A DNA stretch of 64,000 bases from Pseudogulbenkiania ferrooxidans 2002 (GCF_000174355.1 NZ_ACIS01000005.1:186001-250000); one strand, 5' to 3'; shown: positions 45,649 to 56,060, counted from the first letter of the stretch. A program made the numbers and translations. Notes: generated by a model from the sequence alone, not told the origin.

Positions 45649-46560
45649 TTACGCGAGGCGGCTGTCCGGGCACTGGCGCAGCACGCGCCGGCCTTGTTCG
45701 ATGATGGTGGCGGTCAACTGCCGCGCCAGCGCGACTTCCATTTGCCAGTGGTGCCAATAGAGCGGTACGTCGAGGTGCTTGCCGGGTGCCAGGTCGACCA
45801 GCCGGCCATCGCCCAGCCCCGCTTCCGCCATGCCTTCCGGAATCAGGCCGTAGGCGATGCCGGCCAGCGTGTAATCGAGAAAGCCTTGCACCGAAGGCAG
45901 GGTGAGCGCCGGGAAGTCGAGCGTAAACGCCAGTTGCTGCTGCAGGAATGCCTGGTGCAGGCTGTCCTTGCGGTCGAACAGCAGCGCCGGTGCCGTGCTC
46001 AACGTGGCGTGGCTGACGCCATCGGCAAAATAACGCTGGACGAAGTGTGGCGCGGCCAGGCAGAGGTAGCGCATCGAGCCCAGGTAATGGCTTTCACCGC
46101 CTTGGATGGTCTGGCAGCGGCTGCTGACGCAGCCGCTGACGTGGCCGCCGCGCAGCAGCTCGTGGGTGTGTTCCTGATCGTCGACGCGGATGTCGAGTAG
46201 CAGGCGCGTCGCTTCCAGTGCCGGTCGTGCCGCGTCGAGAAACCAGGTGGCGAGGCTGTCGGCATTCACCGCCACCGCCAGCGTCGAGAAGCCGGCGTGG
46301 CCGTCGCCGGCCTGCAGTGTTTCCATCAGCTCCGCCTCCATCAGCGTGAGCTGGCGGAAGTGCTGGATCAGGTGGCGGCCGTGCGGCGTGGCATCGACCG
46401 GGGTGGTGCGCGTGACCACCGGTTGCCCCAGGCGTTCTTCCAGTTGCTTGATGCGCTGGGAGACGGCCGACTGGGTCAGGAACAGCGCCTTGGCGGCCTT
46501 GTCGAAGCCGCCGTTTTCCACGACGGCGGCGAGAGCCTGCAACAGCTTGGGGTCGAGCAT
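45649..46560 (-). CDS. argP: LysR-family regulator ArgP
   Basis: A 303-residue regulator starting MLDPKLLQALAAVVENGGFD; the upstream extension to 46710 lacks LysR character. The N-terminal winged helix contains KAALFLTQSAVSQRIKQLEE-like sequence, and the C-terminal effector domain matches ArgP/IciA (DIRVDDQEHTHELLRGGHVS). ArgP activates the arginine/lysine exporter gene argO and senses lysine/arginine. It is normally divergent from its exporter gene. Here that exporter is 2.6 kb away, behind a c-di-GMP gene. Confidence 0.93.
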   Translation of the reverse strand: MLDPKLLQALAAVVENGGFDKAAKALFLTQSAVSQRIKQLEERLGQPVVTRTTPVDATPHGRHLIQHFRQLTLMEAELMETLQAGDGHAGFSTLAVAVNADSLATWFLDAARPALEATRLLLDIRVDDQEHTHELLRGGHVSGCVSSRCQTIQGGESHYLGSMRYLCLAAPHFVQRYFADGVSHATLSTAPALLFDRKDSLHQAFLQQQLAFTLDFPALTLPSVQGFLDYTLAGIAYGLIPEGMAEAGLGDGRLVDLAPGKHLDVPLYWHHWQMEVALARQLTATIIEQGRRVLRQCPDSRLA

Positions 46561-46700
46561 GTATCGGGTGTCCGGTGGCCTGGCGGGTGCCGGGCAAAGT
46601 GATGTTAATGGTAGGGTCTTGGCAAATCTGCTAGGCTCTAGCCCACACGGCAAAGACCGTGACGAACTCATGAAAAAAGCATAATAAGATATACGACCTG

Positions 46701-46716
46701 CTTCGGCCAAGGTTGG
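46701..46716 (+). repeat. Imperfect copy of the CTTCGGCCAACC element
   Basis: CTTCGGCCAA followed by GGTTGG: the first 10 bases match the element. It sits just before the ribosome-binding site of the globin-sensor gene. Confidence 0.4.
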
Positions 46717-46732
46717 GGAGACAGGGGAGACT

Positions 46733-49111
46733 ATGCAGACAAGCCATGGCGACGAGCCATTGCATTCACTCAGCCGACTGCTTGGCTTTCGAGAGGAAGA
46801 CGGCGAGACCTTACGACGTCATCAAGACAAGCTGTTGCTGGGCCGCGAGGTACTGGGCAAGGAATTTTACTGGTACCTGCTGAAGAATCCGGAAACGTCG
46901 TCCTTGCTGCCGGCCATGAGCGGTGAGGGACTGGACCGTCTGATCAGCCAGCAGATGGATTACTTCGAGGGCGTGGTGTCGCAGCCGCTGAGCGCATCGC
47001 AGGCGGAAAAGGTCATCGCGCTGGGCCAGATGCACCACCGTATCGGCGTCAGCATGGTGTGGGTGGCGGGGGCGTACGAGCGTTATCTGTCCCACATGTT
47101 GAGCCGGCTCAACGACGCGCATTACCCGGACGAGGTGCGGCGGCCACTGACCCGGGCCATCCGCAAGCGCATCCTGCTCGACATGTTGCTGCAGTTGCAG
47201 GGCTTTCAGCAGTCGATTTCTGCCGAAACCCAGCTGCAGCACCGCCACATGCTCGACATGTCACGCATGTACGCCACCTTGAGCGGGGTGAGCCTGGCCT
47301 TGATTCACTCGCGCAGCCGCGACGAACTGTTTCACGCCATTTGCTCCACCTGCGTGGAAAAGGGCGGGGCGACCTACGCTGGCATCAGCTGGATCGATAC
47401 CGCCACCAACCATCTCGAATACAAGGTCTTCGCCGGACCGGAATCCACCGATTTCATCCATCAGTTGTCACGGGCGTTATCGCTCGACCCATCCAACCCC
47501 TACAGTCGGGGCCCGACCGGTCAGGCGGTGCTCACCATGACGCCGCAGGTGGTCAATTGCTGCGAGGCCGAGCCGATGATGGCGCCCTGGCGCGCCTTGT
47601 TCGAGCGTGAAGGCATCAAGAGCCTGCTGGCAGTGCCGCTGTTCATGGAAGGCAAGGTGGTCGGGACGCTGACGCTGCACTCGCGACTGGCGGATTTTTT
47701 CGATCTCGACAAGGTGGCGCTGGTGCAGACCATGGCGAGCGAGATCGGCCATGCGCTGGAACGCCTGGACGCGCTCGATCGCAGTTCGCGCGCCGAGGCG
47801 CGGATTCGCTATCTGTCCGACCACGACCCGCTGACCGGGCTGCCCAACCGCCAGAACATGCAGGCGCTGATACAGGGACGCATCGAGCAAGGGGCGGGCT
47901 CCGAAGCGGTGGTGGTGATCGCCCTCGCCATCGACAGCTTCCACCAGATCAACGCCCGCCTGGGGCATGAAGGCGGCGACCTGGTGCTGTGCGAGGCGGC
48001 CCGGCGCATCGAGCAGTGCCTGGGCGATACCGGGCGCGTCGGTCGCGTCGGTGCCGCGCGTTTTGTCATCACCAGCGGCTACAACGACCGGCTGGAGAAC
48101 CTGCTGGATCGCCTGCTGCAGGTGATGCGCGAGCCGGCAGAGTGCCTTGGTCAGTGGGTCGACGTACGTTCCAGTTGCGGGGTGGTGGTGAGCCATGCCG
48201 ACAGCGACGCGGCGACGCTGTTGCGGCGTGCCGAAGTCGCGCTGGCCCGCGCCAAGGAGTCGGGGGGCAACCAGTACCGCCACTACGACCAGCGCATGGA
48301 CGAGGAAATCCATCGCATCCACAGCTTGCGCGCCGCGTTTGCCGAGGCCCTGGCGAACAATGCGCTGGAGCTGTTTTACCAGCCCAAGATCGATCTGCGC
48401 AGCGAGGTTTTGCAAGGCGTGGAGGCGTTGGTGCGCTGGAAGCGGCAGGATCAGTTCGTGTCGCCCGGCGAGTTCTTCCCGGCGATCGAGCACACCGATC
48501 TCATGCGCGAGCTGGATTGGTGGGTGCTGCGTCAGAGCCTGAAGCAGATTACCGACTGGAAGGCGCGGGGCCACGTTATCAAAGTCAGCGTCAACCTGTC
48601 GGCGATGACGCTGAAGCAGGAGGGCTTCCTGCCCGGCATCGAGTTGCTGCTGGCGAGCTACCCTGACGCAGCCGGCCTGCTCGAGCTGGAAGTGCTGGAG
48701 AGCGTGTCGCAAAAGGAAGCGGAGCAGGTGGTGCACAAGCTGGAGCGCTGCCGCCGGCTCGGCATCTCGATTGCACTGGATGACTTCGGCACCGGAGCGT
48801 CATCGTTGGTGCACCTGCAGCAGTTGCCGTTCGACACCATCAAGATGGATCAGAGCTTTGTGCGGGTGCTGCTGGAGGCGCCGGGTAATGAGGCGATCAT
48901 CCACAGCATGGTGGCCTTTGCCCGCTACACGGGGCGCAAACTGGTGGTGGAGGGGGTTGAGAGCAAGGCCATCTGGCTCCGGCTGTTGGAACTGGGCTGT
49001 ACCGTGGGGCAGGGCTACGCGATTTCCCGGCCGGTGCCGGCCGAGGTGCTGATCGAATGGGCCTTGCAACAGCAGGCCGGTGCAAATATTAATATTTCTT
49101 ATACAGCATAA
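46733..49111 (+). CDS. Globin-coupled GAF-GGDEF-EAL c-di-GMP phosphodiesterase
   Basis: A 792-residue soluble protein behind GGGGAGA. Residues 1-165 resemble a protoglobin/globin-coupled sensor, with candidate heme-proximal His in GQMHHRIGVSMVWVAGAYER near residue 100. A GAF domain follows at about 185-345. The GGDEF domain at about 355-525 is degenerate (GRVGAARFVI near 439 in place of GG-D/E-EF), so cyclase activity is unlikely. The EAL domain is intact: EALVRW near 564, VNLSAM, ALDDFGTGASS near 683, KMDQSFVR, VVEGVES and GQGYAISRP. It likely hydrolyses c-di-GMP in response to oxygen or another heme ligand. Confidence 0.9.
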   Translation: MQTSHGDEPLHSLSRLLGFREEDGETLRRHQDKLLLGREVLGKEFYWYLLKNPETSSLLPAMSGEGLDRLISQQMDYFEGVVSQPLSASQAEKVIALGQMHHRIGVSMVWVAGAYERYLSHMLSRLNDAHYPDEVRRPLTRAIRKRILLDMLLQLQGFQQSISAETQLQHRHMLDMSRMYATLSGVSLALIHSRSRDELFHAICSTCVEKGGATYAGISWIDTATNHLEYKVFAGPESTDFIHQLSRALSLDPSNPYSRGPTGQAVLTMTPQVVNCCEAEPMMAPWRALFEREGIKSLLAVPLFMEGKVVGTLTLHSRLADFFDLDKVALVQTMASEIGHALERLDALDRSSRAEARIRYLSDHDPLTGLPNRQNMQALIQGRIEQGAGSEAVVVIALAIDSFHQINARLGHEGGDLVLCEAARRIEQCLGDTGRVGRVGAARFVITSGYNDRLENLLDRLLQVMREPAECLGQWVDVRSSCGVVVSHADSDAATLLRRAEVALARAKESGGNQYRHYDQRMDEEIHRIHSLRAAFAEALANNALELFYQPKIDLRSEVLQGVEALVRWKRQDQFVSPGEFFPAIEHTDLMRELDWWVLRQSLKQITDWKARGHVIKVSVNLSAMTLKQEGFLPGIELLLASYPDAAGLLELEVLESVSQKEAEQVVHKLERCRRLGISIALDDFGTGASSLVHLQQLPFDTIKMDQSFVRVLLEAPGNEAIIHSMVAFARYTGRKLVVEGVESKAIWLRLLELGCTVGQGYAISRPVPAEVLIEWALQQQAGANINISYTA

Positions 49112-49181
49112 TATTTAGTAGTTTTATTTATTTTTGGCGCGGGGCTAAGCTGTCGGCAACTTTCGAATTCCGGAGTTTGCC

Positions 49182-49808
49182 ATGTTCAACACACAGGTTG
49201 CCCTCGCCGCCTTCTCCCTGTCGCTCAGCCAGATCGTCGGCATCGGCCCGCAGAACGCCTTCGTCATTCGCCAGGGCATCGGCCATAGCCATGTCTTGCC
49301 GATCGTCCTGATCTGCATCGTCTGCGACCTGTTGCTGATCGCCGCCGGGGTGTTCGGCATGGGCAGCATGGTGCTGTCGATTCCCGGCTTTTTGCCTCTG
49401 GTGACCTGGACCGGAGCGGCGTTCATCCTGTGGCTCGGCATCAAGGCGTTCCGCTCGGCCTGCAAACCCGCCACCTTGCGCACGGAAGGGGGCAGCGTGC
49501 GCAACCGCGACGAGGTAATCCGTACGCTGCTGGCGGTGACGCTGCTCAACCCCTATGTCTGGCTCGACACCGTGATCCTGATCGGCAGCTTGTCGGCGGC
49601 GTACGGCACGGAAGCGCGGCTGTCGTTCCTGGCGGGCAGTTCCACGGCGTCGGTACTGTGGTTCGTGGCCATCGGCGTGTTCAGCATGAAACTGGCGCCG
49701 CTGTTCCGGCAGGAACGCAGCTGGCGTGTGCTGGATGTGATGGTGGGGGTCTTGATGGTGATGACGGCGGCCTCGCTGATCCAGCAGCACGGCTTGCAAT
49801 ATTTGTAA
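49182..49808 (+). CDS. argO: LysE/ArgO-family amino acid exporter
   Basis: A 208-residue membrane protein with about six spans; the ATG at 49182 follows CGGAG. It carries the LysE hallmark IVGIGPQNAFVIRQGI and the later LLNPYVWLDTVILIGSL. ArgO exports arginine and related basic amino acids and is activated by ArgP, whose gene lies 2.6 kb upstream on the other strand. The upstream 70 bp are very AT-rich and may hold the ArgP target and promoter. It is separated from argP by the globin-sensor gene. Confidence 0.9.
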   Translation: MFNTQVALAAFSLSLSQIVGIGPQNAFVIRQGIGHSHVLPIVLICIVCDLLLIAAGVFGMGSMVLSIPGFLPLVTWTGAAFILWLGIKAFRSACKPATLRTEGGSVRNRDEVIRTLLAVTLLNPYVWLDTVILIGSLSAAYGTEARLSFLAGSSTASVLWFVAIGVFSMKLAPLFRQERSWRVLDVMVGVLMVMTAASLIQQHGLQYL

Positions 49809-49916
49809 TGCGAGTTGGGATGGCGTGGCGACTTTGACGTGGTGCGTTACCGTGGAGGGGTTTTGTCTGCCGGGTCGGTGCCATGAGCCCGCCGGAGGTG
49901 CCGCGATCCCGTCATG

Positions 49917-49958
49917 AAAATGCTTCGGCCAACCTGTAGAGGTTGGCCGAAGCATTTT
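49917..49958. terminator. Bidirectional terminator built from the CTTCGGCCAACC element
   Basis: A 19-bp perfect stem (AAAATGCTTCGGCCAACCT at 49917-49935 and its complement at 49940-49958) with a GTAG loop and A/T flanks. It sits between convergent argO and prmB. The stem core is the dispersed element. Confidence 0.85.
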
Positions 49959-49966
49959 GGCGTGGG

Positions 49967-50869
49967 TCAGATCGGGTTGTTGACCAGATCGTCGTGCGTC
50001 AGCAGGAAGACGAAACCGTCACCGCCGCTGGTTTCCATCCACATGAACGGCAGCTGCGGGAAGGCTGCCTCCAGTACGTCGCGGTTGTGGCCGATTTCCA
50101 CCAGCAGCACGCCGTGTTCGGTGAGGAATTCCGGTGCGCGGCGCAGGATCTCGCGTGTGGCATCCAGCCCGTCACGGCCCGAGCCCAGCGCCAGTTCCGG
50201 CTCGTGCAGGTATTCGGCCGGCAAGTCGTCGACCGACTCCTCGTCCACGTAGGGCGGATTGGAGATGATGAGGTCGTATTTCTCTTCCAGACCCTGGAAC
50301 AGATCGGTGTGGACCAGCTGGATGCGGTCTTCCAGGCCGTAGCGCTGCACGTTGATCGAGGCCACTTCCAGCGCATCGAGCGAGATGTCGACGGCGTCGA
50401 TCTGGGCATCGGGGTAATGATGCGCCATCTGGATCGCCAGGCAGCCCGACCCGGTGCAGAGGTCGAGGGCGCGGTGCACCAGTTCCGGATGCTCGATCCA
50501 CGGCGCCAGCGGTTCGCCCAGGAGTTCGAAGATGAACGAGCGCGGCACGATCACGCGTTCGTCGACGTAGAAGCTGAACTCGCCCTGCCAGGCCTCGTGG
50601 GTGAGGTAGGCGGCCGGGATGCGCTCTTCGGCGCGTCGCTCGATGATGTCGATCACGTCCTGGATTTCGGTCGGCAGCAGCTTGGCGTCGAGGAACGGCT
50701 CCAGGCGATCGAGCGGCAGCTTGAGCGTGGCCAGCACCAGGTAGGCCGCCTCGTCGTAAGCGTTGTCGGTGCCGTGGCCGTAGCTCAGTCCGGCGTCGGT
50801 GAAACGGGAAACGGCGAAGCGCAGCAGGTCACGCACCGTGGTCATGACGGTAGCAGCTTGGGCGTACAT
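49967..50869 (-). CDS. prmB: Ribosomal protein uL3 glutamine N5-methyltransferase
   Basis: A 300-residue SAM-dependent methyltransferase from ATG 50869 (AAAGGA upstream). Motif I is LDLCTGSGCLAIQMAHH, followed by DAVDISLDALEVA and the catalytic NPPYVDE typical of HemK/PrmB glutamine methyltransferases. The helical N-terminus (TVRDLLRFAVSRFTDAGLSY) and length fit PrmB rather than PrmC. It lies downstream of algC with an inverted repeat between them. Confidence 0.93.
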   Translation of the reverse strand: MYAQAATVMTTVRDLLRFAVSRFTDAGLSYGHGTDNAYDEAAYLVLATLKLPLDRLEPFLDAKLLPTEIQDVIDIIERRAEERIPAAYLTHEAWQGEFSFYVDERVIVPRSFIFELLGEPLAPWIEHPELVHRALDLCTGSGCLAIQMAHHYPDAQIDAVDISLDALEVASINVQRYGLEDRIQLVHTDLFQGLEEKYDLIISNPPYVDEESVDDLPAEYLHEPELALGSGRDGLDATREILRRAPEFLTEHGVLLVEIGHNRDVLEAAFPQLPFMWMETSGGDGFVFLLTHDDLVNNPI

Positions 50870-50890
50870 TGCGGGTCCTTTCAATGGGAA

Positions 50891-50920
50891 GGGGACAGGC
50901 AGCGGCGGCCACCTGTCCCC
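50891..50920. repeat. Inverted repeat between algC and prmB
   Basis: GGGGACAGG (50891-50899) pairs with CCTGTCCCC (50912-50920) around a 12-nt loop, with no T-tract. It could be an RNA stabiliser or weak terminator. Confidence 0.5.
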
Positions 50921-50946
50921 AGAATGGGAATGTCTGTTACGGCGAC

Positions 50947-52323
50947 TCAGAACGGCAGCGGGGCCGACGTCGCCTGGCTCAGTATCTGGCGGAAGTCGTG
51001 CTGGATACGTTCCAGCGCCGCCTCGTTATCGGCCTCGAAGCGCAGCACGATCACCGGCGTGGTGTTGGAGGCGCGCATTAGGCCGAAACCGTCGGCGTAT
51101 TCCACGCGCAGGCCGTCGATGGTGATGATCGATTCGGCGTTGTCGAAGCGCGCGGTCTGCTGCAGCTTTTCGATCAGCGCGTGGTTCTCGCCCTCGCGCG
51201 CCATCTTCAGGTTGAGTTCCGGCGTGGACACGGCATTCGGCAGCGCGTTGAGCAGCGCGTTGGGGTCCTCGACGCGCGACAGCACTTCCAGCAGGCGGGC
51301 GCCGGTATACATGCCGTCGTCGAAACCGTACCAGCGTTCCTTGAAGAACACGTGGCCGCTCATCTCGCCGGCCAGTAGGGCTCCGGTTTCCTTGATCTTG
51401 GCCTTGATGAAACTGTGGCCGGTGCGTGCCATGACCGGTTCGCCGCCGTTGTCGCGAATCCACGGCCCGAGCAGCCGGGTGGACTTGACGTCGTAGATGA
51501 CCTTGGCGCCCGGGTTGCGCTCCAGCACGTCGGCGGCGTACAGCATCAGCTGGCGGTCGGGCCAGATGATATTGCCTTCCTTGGTGACCACGCCCAGGCG
51601 GTCGCCGTCACCGTCGAAGGCGAGGCCGATTTCGGCATCGGTCTTGGCCAGCGCGTCGATCACGTCCTGCAGGTTCTCCGGCTTGGCCGGATCGGGGTGA
51701 TGATTGGGGAAGGTGCCGTCGACGTCGCAGAACAGCTGGCGCACGCGGCAGCCCAGGCGGCGGTACAGCACCGGGGCGAAGGCGCCCGGGACGCCGTTGC
51801 CGCAATCCACCACGATGCTCAGCGGGCGCTCCAGCTTGATGTCGCTGGTGATGCGGTCGAGATAGGCATCGACGATGTCGTGCGTGCGGTACTGGCCGTC
51901 ACCTTCGGTGAAATCCTTGTCCAGAATGCGCTGGTACAGCGCCTGGATGTCCGGTCCAGAGAGGGTGTCGCCGGCCAGCATCATCTTGAAGCCGTTGTAA
52001 TCCGGCGGGTTATGGCTGCCGGTGACCATGACGGCGGACAGCGTGCCCAGCTCGTAGGCGGCAAAATACACCATCGGGGTGGCGACACGGCCGACGTCGA
52101 TGACGTCGATGCCGGCGGTGACGATGCCTTCGGCCAACGCTTCGCACAGTTCCGGCCCGGACAGGCGGCCGTCACGGCCGACCACGATGGCCTTGACGTT
52201 GCGGGCGCGGGCTTCGGAGCCGATGGCGCGGCCGATCTGGTAGGCCGTCTTGTCGGTCAGGGTCTGGCCGACGATGCCGCGGATGTCGTAAGCCTTGAAA
52301 ATGTCTTTGGACAGTGCGCTCAT
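50947..52323 (-). CDS. algC: Phosphomannomutase/phosphoglucomutase AlgC
   Basis: A 458-residue alpha-D-phosphohexomutase starting MSALSKDIFKAYDIRGIVG. The catalytic serine loop is VMVTGSHNPPDYNG (Ser103). The metal loop is AFDGDGDRLGVV, the sugar-binding loop GEMSGHVFF, and the phosphate-binding end RASNTTPVIVLRFEA. It interconverts mannose and glucose 1- and 6-phosphates for polysaccharide and LPS precursors. It is downstream of trpGD on the same strand, but behind a terminator. Confidence 0.95.
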   Translation of the reverse strand: MSALSKDIFKAYDIRGIVGQTLTDKTAYQIGRAIGSEARARNVKAIVVGRDGRLSGPELCEALAEGIVTAGIDVIDVGRVATPMVYFAAYELGTLSAVMVTGSHNPPDYNGFKMMLAGDTLSGPDIQALYQRILDKDFTEGDGQYRTHDIVDAYLDRITSDIKLERPLSIVVDCGNGVPGAFAPVLYRRLGCRVRQLFCDVDGTFPNHHPDPAKPENLQDVIDALAKTDAEIGLAFDGDGDRLGVVTKEGNIIWPDRQLMLYAADVLERNPGAKVIYDVKSTRLLGPWIRDNGGEPVMARTGHSFIKAKIKETGALLAGEMSGHVFFKERWYGFDDGMYTGARLLEVLSRVEDPNALLNALPNAVSTPELNLKMAREGENHALIEKLQQTARFDNAESIITIDGLRVEYADGFGLMRASNTTPVIVLRFEADNEAALERIQHDFRQILSQATSAPLPF

Positions 52324-52349
52324 GAGCTTGTCTTGTTCCCGGGGATGCA

Positions 52350-52382
52350 AAAAATGATGAGGCGACCGGTAGACCGGTCGCC
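52350..52382 (-). terminator. Terminator of trpGD
   Basis: GGCGACCGGT / ACCGGTCGCC (52361-52370, 52373-52382) with a 2-nt spacer. The minus strand continues TCATCATTTTTTGC. Confidence 0.75.
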
Positions 52383-52388
52383 TGGGGT

Positions 52389-53417
52389 TCAGGCTGTGAA
52401 CGACTGGCTGAGTTGCACCAGTTGCTCGAGCTTGGCGCGGGCGGCGCCGCTGTCGATCATTTCACGCGCCTTGGCAATGCCGGCGGCCAGCGTGTCGGTG
52501 ACGTTGGCGGTGTAGATGGCGGCGCCGGCGTTGAGCAGCACGATGTCTCGGGCCGGGCCGGATTGGCCGGTGAGCACCGCCAGCAGGATGTTTTTGGACG
52601 CCTCAGCCGATTCGGCGCGCAGTTGGTTGAGCTCGCACAGCTCCAGGCCGAAATCGCGCGGGTCGAGCCGGTATTCGCTGATTTCGCCATCTTTCAGTTC
52701 CGCCACCATGCTGGGGCCGGACAGGGTGAGTTCGTCCAGCCCGTCGCAGCCGTGCACGATCATGACGTGGCGGCTGCCGAGCTGTTTCAGCACGCGCGCC
52801 TGAATGCCGACCAGGTCGGGGTGGAATACACCCATCAGCTGGTTGTCGGCACCGGCCGGATTGGTCAGCGGACCGAGGATGTTGAAGATGGTGCGTACCC
52901 CCAGCTCCTTGCGCACCGGCGCCACGTATTTCATCGCGCTGTGGTGGTTGGGGGCGAACATGAAGCCGACGCCGATCTCGTCGATGCAGCGGCCTACCTG
53001 CTCGGCAGACAGCGCCAGGTTCACGCCCAGTGCTTCCAGCACGTCGGCACTGCCGGAGCTGGACGACACCGAGCGCCCACCGTGCTTGGCCACGCGCGCG
53101 CCTGCGGCGGCGGCGACGAAAGCCGACGTGGTGGAGATGTTGAAAGTGTGCGATTTGTCGCCGCCGGTGCCGCAGGTGTCGACCAGGTGCTCGCGCTGGG
53201 CGACCGGGACGTGGGTGGCGAATTCGCGCATCACGGTGGCGGCGGCGGCGATTTCCAGCACGCTTTCCACCTTGACGCGCAGGCCGACCAGGATAGCCGC
53301 CAGCTGCGCCGGCGACACTTCGCCGCGCATGATCTGGCGCATCAGATCGAGCATCTCGTCATAGAACAGTTCGTTGCCGTCGATCAGACGGTTCAGCGCG
53401 GCCTGCGGCGTAATCAT
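52389..53417 (-). CDS. trpD: Anthranilate phosphoribosyltransferase
   Basis: A 342-residue enzyme. The ATG at 53417 overlaps the trpG stop (TGATG) and has AAGGAG upstream. Family motifs: [55 protein letters not shown] and [14 protein letters not shown]. It transfers phosphoribose from PRPP to anthranilate in tryptophan synthesis. No trpE is adjacent, and trpC is not downstream. Confidence 0.97.
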   Translation of the reverse strand: MITPQAALNRLIDGNELFYDEMLDLMRQIMRGEVSPAQLAAILVGLRVKVESVLEIAAAATVMREFATHVPVAQREHLVDTCGTGGDKSHTFNISTTSAFVAAAAGARVAKHGGRSVSSSSGSADVLEALGVNLALSAEQVGRCIDEIGVGFMFAPNHHSAMKYVAPVRKELGVRTIFNILGPLTNPAGADNQLMGVFHPDLVGIQARVLKQLGSRHVMIVHGCDGLDELTLSGPSMVAELKDGEISEYRLDPRDFGLELCELNQLRAESAEASKNILLAVLTGQSGPARDIVLLNAGAAIYTANVTDTLAAGIAKAREMIDSGAARAKLEQLVQLSQSFTA

Positions 53418-53986
53418 CACGCAAACTCCTTGAGGAAGTTATCGAGCATCTGGTGGCCATGCTGGGTTAGGATCGATTCCGGGTGGAACTGCACGCCCTC
53501 GATCGGCAGTGTCTTGTGGCGTACGCCCATGATCTCGCCATCGTCGGTCCAGGCCGTGATCTCTAGGCACTCCGGCAGGGTTTCGCGCTCGATCACCAGC
53601 GAGTGGTAGCGGGTGCAGGTGACCGGGTTGGGCAGGCCACGGAACATGCCGATATCGTGATGCGAAACCGGCGACACCTTGCCGTGCATCAGCTGCTTGG
53701 CGTGAATGATCTTGCCGCCGAAGGCCTGGCCGATGCTCTGGTGCCCTAGGCAGACGCCGAGAATCGGCAGCTTGCCGGCAAAATGCTTGATGGCGGGAAC
53801 CGAGATGCCGGCTTCGTTCGGCGTGCAGGGGCCAGGGGAAACCACCAGATACTTGGGTGCCAGGGCCTCGATCTGCTCGAGCGTGATTTCGTCGTTGCGA
53901 AACACCCGCACGTCCTGTTTCAGCTCACCAAAGTACTGCACCAGGTTGTAGGTGAAGCTGTCATAGTTGTCGATCATCAGTAGCAT
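53417..53986 (-). CDS. trpG: Anthranilate synthase component II (glutamine amidotransferase)
   Basis: A 189-residue class I amidotransferase starting [20 protein letters not shown]. The oxyanion motif is [11 protein letters not shown], the nucleophile Cys79 is in [15 protein letters not shown], and the His/Glu pair in [11 protein letters not shown]. It supplies ammonia to TrpE and may also serve PabB. It is coupled to trpD. Upstream (54.0-54.9 kb) is a mobile-element scar instead of trpE, so the promoter must lie within 53987-54024 or the scar. Confidence 0.96.
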   Translation of the reverse strand: MLLMIDNYDSFTYNLVQYFGELKQDVRVFRNDEITLEQIEALAPKYLVVSPGPCTPNEAGISVPAIKHFAGKLPILGVCLGHQSIGQAFGGKIIHAKQLMHGKVSPVSHHDIGMFRGLPNPVTCTRYHSLVIERETLPECLEITAWTDDGEIMGVRHKTLPIEGVQFHPESILTQHGHQMLDNFLKEFA

Positions 53987-54024
53987 ATGATGCCTCTAAG
54001 CCTTATATTTGCTGAGTGGCATTG

Positions 54025-54302
54025 CTAAATGGCCACTACGTTACTCACGTCCTTACTCACAATGCGGATCGGTGGGCTCAGTGATGCCGCACGTTGCTTG
54101 TCATTGTCTTTCCATTCGGCCCCACTGGCAACAGCGCCGATAAGCGCCTGGTTGGCAGAAGCCAGCCCGCGGGTGGACTTTCCGAGGGAAGGGTGGTGGT
54201 AGGTGCGGGGAAAATTCTCCCCCTTGATCAAACTGTAGATTTTGGTCTTGCCCATGGATACGCGCTCTTTGACCGCGTGGCTATCAGCAGTTGGTCTTGC
54301 AT
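54025..54302 (-). pseudogene. Frameshifted AlpA-type regulator
   Basis: The natural start is ATG 54302 behind GGGAGA, giving MQDQLLIA, the usual start of AlpA regulators. That frame soon runs out. The helix-turn-helix body (HAVKERVSMGKTKIYSLIKG, then ENFPRTYHHPSLGKSTRGLA) lies in another frame, entered only by a shift near 54280. The HTH frame on its own has only a TTG start at 54315. AlpA-like proteins control excision of satellite and cryptic prophages. The break suggests a dead element, unless frameshifting is programmed or the base call is wrong. Confidence 0.65.
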
Positions 54303-54838
54303 GGTCGTCTCCCAATGAAATGCCGGTTCTGCCCCAGCCGCGGTTCTCTCACAGCACCGCCGGAATAGCTGGGTAGTGGCCACGCAACCCTTGATCGATC
54401 CTTGGCAAGTGAGCTGCTCCGCCACCGGCCGAGTGGCGATCGTACGGATCTCGATCGTCTCATCCGGGTAGCTCGCCGCCAGCTTCACGACTCGGGTATA
54501 CGCCAATAGGTTCAAACCGTGGCAGAGGAAGTCGCCGTATAGGCTTGGGAGGCCAACGTAGACTCGCGGATTGGGTTGGCCCTCCTTGCAGAAGTACCGG
54601 CTGAGTAGACGGGCCAGCGCCTTGAAGGCCTCCGCGGAGGGTTGGAGAGTAATACTGGCCGCGGGGCGGTCCGTTCCCAGTACTCCGGCCATCAGCAGGC
54701 CGGCTGTCTGCCTCAGGCGGCCATCTCCACCCGCGGGATAGCACAACCCGTCAGGGTAGGGGTCGTCGTTCCCCAAGAGCTGATAGAAAGCTCTGTTATG
54801 TACAGGGCTCAGCCATTGCGGCTCTGGCCACTTCTTGC
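54228..54838 (-). pseudogene. Truncated ORF next to an IS end
   Basis: About 200 codons on the minus strand with protein-like composition in the first 150 (PEPQWLSPVHNRAFYQLLGN, ASITLQPSAEAFKALARLLS, RVYVGLPSLYGDFLCHGLNL). It has no ATG; only a TTG at 54845, which lies inside the IS3-type end, could start it, so the true N-terminus seems lost. Its 3' part runs through the AlpA start and is probably not genuine. No family recognised; probably cargo of the element that carried the AlpA gene. Confidence 0.5.
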
Positions 54839-54863
54839 TGTCCAACTTATTGGGGGCAGTTCA
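54839..54863. mobile_element. Solitary IS3-family-like terminal inverted repeat
   Basis: The 25 bp read TGTCCAACTT, ATT, then GGGGGCAGTTCA, like IS3/IS150-group ends with TG/CA termini. No partner end or transposase was found within the window, so it is an IS scar or deletion remnant. Orientation implies the lost IS body lay to the left. Confidence 0.6.
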
Positions 54864-54968
54864 AAAATCGGCGCGTCACTCACTGAAGAAGCCCATAAGC
54901 CTCTTAGGTTTTAGATCGTTACAAGTGGGACGTACCAATCTGCCTTTCATAAGCGGTTCTATGATTGC

Positions 54969-56060
<1,092 letters not shown>

